From contig NZ_JACBJG010000012.1 of NCBI RefSeq assembly GCF_015910535.1, positions 80,703 to 144,702 of the forward strand: a stretch of DNA of 64,000 nucleotides, given 5' to 3'. Under the pieces are notes generated by a model. That model worked only from the letters and a program-made list of their open reading frames with translations. It had not been told where the DNA came from and searched no databases. This DNA comes from Saccharomonospora sp. NB11 (GTDB lineage Bacteria > Actinomycetota > Actinomycetes > Mycobacteriales > Pseudonocardiaceae). Positions 59,695 through 64,000 of the stretch are shown here, one piece after another; position 1 is the stretch's first letter, and each line of letters begins with the position of its first letter. Both the position numbers and the translations under genes were made by a program.

Positions 59695-60261
59695 GTGAGC
59701 GCAACCGCACAGAACTGGCCTCCCGTCGAGGTCGAACCCCTCACCCCGCACCCGGACGCGCCCTCGCCGGGCAAGCAGTTGGACGCCCACTACAGTCAGT
59801 GCTTCGGCTGCGGCGACCAGGTGGAGTCCGGGTTGCGCATCCGGTCGTCCGTCGGCGAGCAGCATGTCGTGATCTCGACGTTCACCGTCACCAAGGACCA
59901 CCAGGGCGCGCCGGGCCTCGCCCACGGCGGTCTGCTGACGTGCGCGTTCGACGAGGCACTCGGGACCGCGGCGGGCAACCTGCTGCGGGTTCCCGTGGTG
60001 ACCGCCAAGCTGGAGACCGACTTCCGCCGCCCGGTGCCCGTGGGTTCGACGCTCTACATCACCACGACCCTCGACGGCAGGGCCGGCCGCAAGGTGTACA
60101 CGAGCGCCGAAGGTCGCCTCGACGCCCCCGACGGCCCGCTGGCGGTCGAGGCGCGTGCCCTGTTCGTCACCGTCGGCGTGGAGCACTTCCTCGAACACGG
60201 TGACCCGGAGCAGTTGAAGGAACTCGGCGAGCGGCACGCCGACTGGGACGTCAACCCCTGA
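59695..60261 (+). CDS. PaaI-type hotdog thioesterase
   Basis: This is a 188-residue single-hotdog protein with SQCFGCGDQ near residue 38, GLAHGGLLTCAFDEALG and VTAKLETDFRRPVPVG. It hydrolyses acyl-CoA thioesters of unknown chain. A TAGCGT box ends six bases before the GTG, suggesting a leaderless mRNA. Its stop overlaps the next ATG by one base. Confidence 0.9.
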   Translation: MSATAQNWPPVEVEPLTPHPDAPSPGKQLDAHYSQCFGCGDQVESGLRIRSSVGEQHVVISTFTVTKDHQGAPGLAHGGLLTCAFDEALGTAAGNLLRVPVVTAKLETDFRRPVPVGSTLYITTTLDGRAGRKVYTSAEGRLDAPDGPLAVEARALFVTVGVEHFLEHGDPEQLKELGERHADWDVNP

Positions 60262-61493
60262 TGTTCTTCGCCGTCCTGAGCGTTTTGATCGTCGTCGTCC
60301 ACCTGTACCTGTGGCGGCGGTTGGTTCGCGACACGACCCGCCCCGGAAGTCGGGTGCGGGTGATCGGCACGATCGCGCTCGGGATGTGTGTCGCGCTGCT
60401 GGTCGCGGCGTTGTCGCTCGGCACGCGGGTGTCGCCGGACCTCGCCCGGTGGTTCGCCTGGCCCGGATACCTGTGGCTGGCGATGTTCTTCTACCTGCTG
60501 CTGGCGCTGCTCGTGCTCGAACTGCCCCGGCTCGCGCTGCGCGGGTGGCTGCGCCGAGGCGACGAACCCGCGTCGGCCTCCCCTGACACCGATGCGGCCG
60601 ACGCGGCGGACGACCCGACGGTCGACACCGACACTGCCGAGGACACCGGCGGCGCACCGCGCATCTCCCGGCGGCTGGCCCTGTCCCGGGGTTCCGCCGC
60701 GCTGGCCGGGGTCGTCTCGCTCGGCCTCGTCGGCTACGGCACCACAGTGGCGATGGGGGCCCCGACGGTCACGCACGTCCCACTCCGCCTGCGACGGCTC
60801 GACCCGCGCGCCGAGGGCTGCCGGATCGCCCTCATCAGCGACGTCCACCTCGGACCGATCATCGGCAGGTCATTCACGCAGCGGATCGTCGACCTCGTCA
60901 ACGCCGAGAACGTCGACCTTGTCGCCATCGCGGGCGACCTCGTGGACGGCGACGTGGCCGACCTGGCCGACGCCGCGGCACCTCTGGCCGGCCTCCGCAG
61001 CACGCACGGCACGTTCTACGTGACGGGCAACCACGAGTACTACGTGGGCTACCGGCAGTGGGTCGACTTCCTCCCCACGCTCGGCATCCGGCCGCTGCGC
61101 AACGAACGCGTCGAGATCCACCACGGGGGCGGGGTCTTCGACCTCGCGGGCATCAACGACGCGACCGGCTACCAGTGGCAGGACCCGGGTGACGTCGGCA
61201 AGGCGTTGGAAGGGCGGGACCCCGACCGTGCCGTGGTGATGCTGGCGCACCAACCCGTGGACTTCGACGACGCGGTGACCCACGACGTCGACCTGCTGCT
61301 GGCCGGACACACGCACGGCGGTCAGCTCTCGCCCTTCGAGCTGGCCGTGTCCCTCCAGCAGGGAGCCGTGGCCGGCTACTACGAGAAGGAGGGCAGCGCG
61401 ATGTACGTCACCCGTGGGGCGGGCTTCTGGGGCCCGCCCGTGCGCGTGGGGGCCCCGCCCGACATCACCGTCGTCGAGCTGCGCCGCGGCTGA
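60261..61493 (+). CDS. Membrane-anchored metallophosphoesterase (YkuE/YaeI-like)
   Basis: This 410-residue protein has three N-terminal transmembrane segments (residues 1-100) and an acidic linker. A twin-arginine-like RRLALSRGSAAL stretch is followed by another hydrophobic segment. The calcineurin-type phosphatase domain has ISDVHLG, AGDLVDG, GNHEYY and GHTHGG, all metal ligands present. UDP-DAGn-pyrophosphatase or related lipid-linked phosphatase activity is typical of the family. It is coupled to the thioesterase and convergent with the kinase gene (three bases apart). Confidence 0.92.
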   Translation: MFFAVLSVLIVVVHLYLWRRLVRDTTRPGSRVRVIGTIALGMCVALLVAALSLGTRVSPDLARWFAWPGYLWLAMFFYLLLALLVLELPRLALRGWLRRGDEPASASPDTDAADAADDPTVDTDTAEDTGGAPRISRRLALSRGSAALAGVVSLGLVGYGTTVAMGAPTVTHVPLRLRRLDPRAEGCRIALISDVHLGPIIGRSFTQRIVDLVNAENVDLVAIAGDLVDGDVADLADAAAPLAGLRSTHGTFYVTGNHEYYVGYRQWVDFLPTLGIRPLRNERVEIHHGGGVFDLAGINDATGYQWQDPGDVGKALEGRDPDRAVVMLAHQPVDFDDAVTHDVDLLLAGHTHGGQLSPFELAVSLQQGAVAGYYEKEGSAMYVTRGAGFWGPPVRVGAPPDITVVELRRG

Positions 61494-61496
61494 CGA

Positions 61497-64000
61497 TCAG
61501 GTCAGCGTGCGGGGCCTGATGGCGTTGGCCCTGTCGACCAGCTCGATGCGCTCCTCGCTCGTCCCCGCCAGCCGAGCCAGGGTGCGATAGCAGCGCTCCA
61601 GCCCGAACCGCAGGTCGCGCTCGGTGAGTCGACATCCGAGCACGGTGGTGTCCGGACTCGCCTGCCCGCCCGAACCCAGCCAGCCGAAGGCGGTCTCCAA
61701 CACCTCGGCCGTCAGCCTCGTCTTCCGCTCGACGTCGAGGTCGAGTCGGTCGAGCTGGGCGGCGGCGTCGGCCAGCTCGGTGCCGGTGAGCTGGTGCGCC
61801 CCCTCGACGAAGCGGGTCTTGGTCTTGACGGCCGCCACCTGCGCCGCCACGTGGTGGGTGGACGACGGCGGCACCGACTCCAGCACCTCGATCGCGCTGC
61901 GGCGACCGCCCTGTGCGAGGTACACGCGGGCGAGCCCGAACGCGGCGCTCACGTACGAGCGATCGGTGCGCCACACCAGCTCGTACAGGCGGGACGCCTT
62001 GAAGTAGTCGCCCACGGCCTCGGCGGTGACGGCCAGCGCGAGCTTCGGCGCGATCTCGCCGGGCAGCTCGTCGTACACCGCGTCGAACGCCACGTGCGCG
62101 ACCCTCGGCCTGCCACCGGCCAGCTCGATCAGGCCCTTGTACCAGTCCACGCGCCAGTCGTGCGGGAATCCGGACCTGATGGCGAGGTACTGCGCCGCCT
62201 GCAACTGGCGATTGGCCTCGGCCAGCTCGCCCAGCTCGATGCGAGCCCGGACGATGCGCAACCGGACCTCGATCGACTCCCTCGGCGCGTTGGCGAGCGC
62301 CGAGATCGCCGTCTGCGGCCCCGCCGACAGCAGCGTCGCGAGCACACCCGCACCGGGGTCGTCGGTGTCCACCTGCGGGATGGGCAACCCGGCGACCACC
62401 TCGCCCGGGTCGGGCAACGGGGGTCGGCCACCGCGTTCCGGCACCACGAGGTCGACCCCGAAGGTGTTGGTCTCGGGACCGAACACCGTCGACGCGCCCG
62501 GCCGCGGTTTGCCGGTACCCATCGCGAGGATCTCGCGCAGCACTCCCGTGAGCTGATCGGCCATCTCCTCGGCGGAGACGAACCGTCGGTCGGGATCGTG
62601 GTGAGTCGCCCTGCGGAGGAACCGGTAGTAGCTGTCGAAGAGCTTGAAGAGCGGAACCTCGTCACGGCCCGGCAGCGTGGTCTTGTACTTGCTGGTGTAG
62701 CCGGTGAACTCGAAGCTCAGCACCGCCAGCGTGCGCCCGACGGTGTACAGGTCGGACGCCACCGACGCGCCGTGGGTCGCCAGTTCGGGGGCGCTGTACC
62801 CGCTGGTGAAGAACAGCGGGCTCTCGTAGTCGTCCATGCGCCGCACGGCACCCAGGTCGATCAACTTGAGTTGCTCGTGGGTCTGGATGACGTTGTCGGG
62901 CTTGAGGTCGCAGTAAAGCAGGCCCTGGTTGTGGAGGTAGCCCATCGCGGGCAGGATCTCCAGGCCGTAGGCGATGACCCGCGCGATCGGCAACGGCTCC
63001 GCCCGACCGCTCTTGCGGTGATGCTCCAACGCGAGCTGACGCAGCGACTGGCCGCCGACGTACTCCATCACGATGTAGCCGACGGAGTTGCCCGTGTCCG
63101 GGTCGGGATGCTCGACGAAGTTGTAGATCCGGACGATGTTGGGGTGCTCGACCTCGGCGAGGAACTTGGTCTCGTTCACCGCCGCGGCGACGGCCGTGGC
63201 GTCCCCGGTGTTGATGAGGCCCTTGAGCACCACCCAGCGTTCGCTGACGTTGTGGTCCTTGGCGAGGTAGATCCACCCCAGCCCGCCGTACGCCAGCGCT
63301 CCGAGGACCTCGTACTGGCCGCCGACCATCTCGTGCGGCCGCAGCTTGGGCACGAACGAGAACCGCGTGCCGCAGTTCTCGCAGGTTCCCTCCGGCTCGC
63401 CGGGCACGCCGTCGCGGGAACGGCCGACCTTCGCGCTGCAGTTGCCGCAGAACCGCTTCTCCTCGGAGACGACCGGATTCGCCAGCACCGCCTCGGCCGG
63501 GTCGCGGTAGGGCACGGCGGGGACGTCGACGAGTCCGGCTCCGAGCCGACCCCGACGGGACCTGCGTGACGAGGTGCGGCGGGGCCGCCCCGGATAGCTG
63601 CCGGTTCCCGTGCCGGTACCGGTGCCGGTACCGGTACCCGTTCCCGTCCCGGTGCCCGTGCCGAGGCCGATGGAGATCGGCCCGCTGGTCGACTGCGGTA
63701 GAACGCTCTCCGTACCCGGGTCGGGCAGGTTCTCGGGCGTGCTGGGCTCGGGCGGCGGCTTGGGCGGGGCGATGAACGTCGTCGCGGGTGCCTTCCCGGC
63801 GAGCACGCTGGTGAGCTGCGGTTCACCGGCGCCTTGAGGCTGTGCGGGCCGGCCCGGCTCCGGTCGATTCGGTGCGTGCGACGCGCGGGACTGCGACGGC
63901 GGTCCTTGAACCTGCTGGCCCTGAACCTGCTGGCCCTGAACCTGCTGGCCCTGAACCTGCTGGCCCTGTGACGACGGCCCCTGCGGGGGCGGGCCCGGGT
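61497..64000 (-). CDS. pknG: PknG-type serine/threonine kinase (5' end beyond the window)
   Basis: The visible 834 codons include a Pro/Gln/Thr-rich N-terminal tail, then a rubredoxin-like module (CGNC and CENCG pairs). The kinase domain follows: Lys in VLKGL, CDLKPDN in place of HRD, and IDLGA in place of DFG. A C-terminal TPR domain ends it. This is the exact PknG order. PknG controls the 2-oxoglutarate dehydrogenase inhibitor GarA/OdhI and so glutamate metabolism. The reading frame is open to the last base, so the start lies outside. The tail is much longer than in Mycobacterium. Confidence 0.95.
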   Translation of the reverse strand, partial: PGPPPQGPSSQGQQVQGQQVQGQQVQGQQVQGPPSQSRASHAPNRPEPGRPAQPQGAGEPQLTSVLAGKAPATTFIAPPKPPPEPSTPENLPDPGTESVLPQSTSGPISIGLGTGTGTGTGTGTGTGTGTGTGSYPGRPRRTSSRRSRRGRLGAGLVDVPAVPYRDPAEAVLANPVVSEEKRFCGNCSAKVGRSRDGVPGEPEGTCENCGTRFSFVPKLRPHEMVGGQYEVLGALAYGGLGWIYLAKDHNVSERWVVLKGLINTGDATAVAAAVNETKFLAEVEHPNIVRIYNFVEHPDPDTGNSVGYIVMEYVGGQSLRQLALEHHRKSGRAEPLPIARVIAYGLEILPAMGYLHNQGLLYCDLKPDNVIQTHEQLKLIDLGAVRRMDDYESPLFFTSGYSAPELATHGASVASDLYTVGRTLAVLSFEFTGYTSKYKTTLPGRDEVPLFKLFDSYYRFLRRATHHDPDRRFVSAEEMADQLTGVLREILAMGTGKPRPGASTVFGPETNTFGVDLVVPERGGRPPLPDPGEVVAGLPIPQVDTDDPGAGVLATLLSAGPQTAISALANAPRESIEVRLRIVRARIELGELAEANRQLQAAQYLAIRSGFPHDWRVDWYKGLIELAGGRPRVAHVAFDAVYDELPGEIAPKLALAVTAEAVGDYFKASRLYELVWRTDRSYVSAAFGLARVYLAQGGRRSAIEVLESVPPSSTHHVAAQVAAVKTKTRFVEGAHQLTGTELADAAAQLDRLDLDVERKTRLTAEVLETAFGWLGSGGQASPDTTVLGCRLTERDLRFGLERCYRTLARLAGTSEERIELVDRANAIRPRTLT
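63601..63663 (-). repeat. Coding GT-repeat tract in the kinase tail
   Basis: About ten alternating Gly-Thr pairs are encoded by near-identical GGTACC/GGCACC-like hexamers. Such a tract is prone to slippage and length change. Confidence 0.8.
63907..63966 (-). repeat. Four exact 15-base coding repeats in the kinase tail
   Basis: TGAACCTGCTGGCCC on the plus strand occurs four times head to tail and encodes QGQQV units. It continues the low-complexity N-terminal region. Confidence 0.92.

Overview
The window looks like chromosomal DNA from a high-GC actinomycete of the Pseudonocardiaceae, most likely Saccharomonospora or a near relative. That is an inference from strong G/C bias at third codon positions, the dnaX-ffs neighbourhood, the DUF397/Scr1-type HTH pair, the iniBAC-type locus, a mycoredoxin, a PknG-type kinase and many leaderless starts. 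Most of it is ordinary chromosomal gene content, with several accessory-looking islands.

Layout. 1-2.8 kb: 5' part of dnaX, SRP RNA, a DUF397 protein and its XRE partner. 2.9-6.2 kb: 6-phosphogluconate dehydrogenase, a serine-hydrolase-like lipoprotein, a membrane protein, tRNA-Ser(GGA). 6.4-10.0 kb: a four-gene operon built around an orphan FtsK/HerA-like ATPase with three small helical proteins. 10.1-15.3 kb: divergent carboxylesterase/TetR pair, secreted nuclease, WYL regulator. 15.3-24.1 kb: an ini-type locus, with IniB and two dynamin-like GTPases on one strand and, divergently, an Hsp70-like protein translationally coupled to a large LuxR/ATPase regulator. 24.1-30.4 kb: secreted sugar-dehydrogenase-like protein with LGFP repeats, tRNA-Ser(CGA), tadA and its partner gene, an M20 amidohydrolase, tyrA.

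30.4-38.8 kb is the most unusual part, with everything on the minus strand. A cytosolic papain-like protease is followed by a protein made of seven GWDPY repeats; the two share a C-terminal module. After a 433-base spacer packed with perfect hairpins comes a tight cluster of an ECF-type sigma factor, a 154-residue soluble protein and a TPR-CHAT (caspase-like) protease. This sigma/small protein/TPR-CHAT order recalls the protease-sigma logic of CRISPR craspase, but there is no CRISPR here.

39-47.7 kb: two-gene ABC exporter, two lipoproteins, succinate-semialdehyde dehydrogenase, a coiled-coil protein, mycoredoxin, a scar where a TetR gene and an F420-type nitroreductase gene were both cut off at one junction, OsmC, an orphan ketosynthase. 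47.9-55.7 kb: PAS-GGDEF-EAL protein, lutABC lactate operon, YceI, CMD-family protein and SDR. 55.8-56.1 kb: tRNA-Phe, -Asp and -Glu with a strong terminator. 56.5-64 kb: small proteins, cold-shock protein, L,D-transpeptidase, thioesterase, metallophosphoesterase, and a PknG kinase gene that runs off the end of the window.
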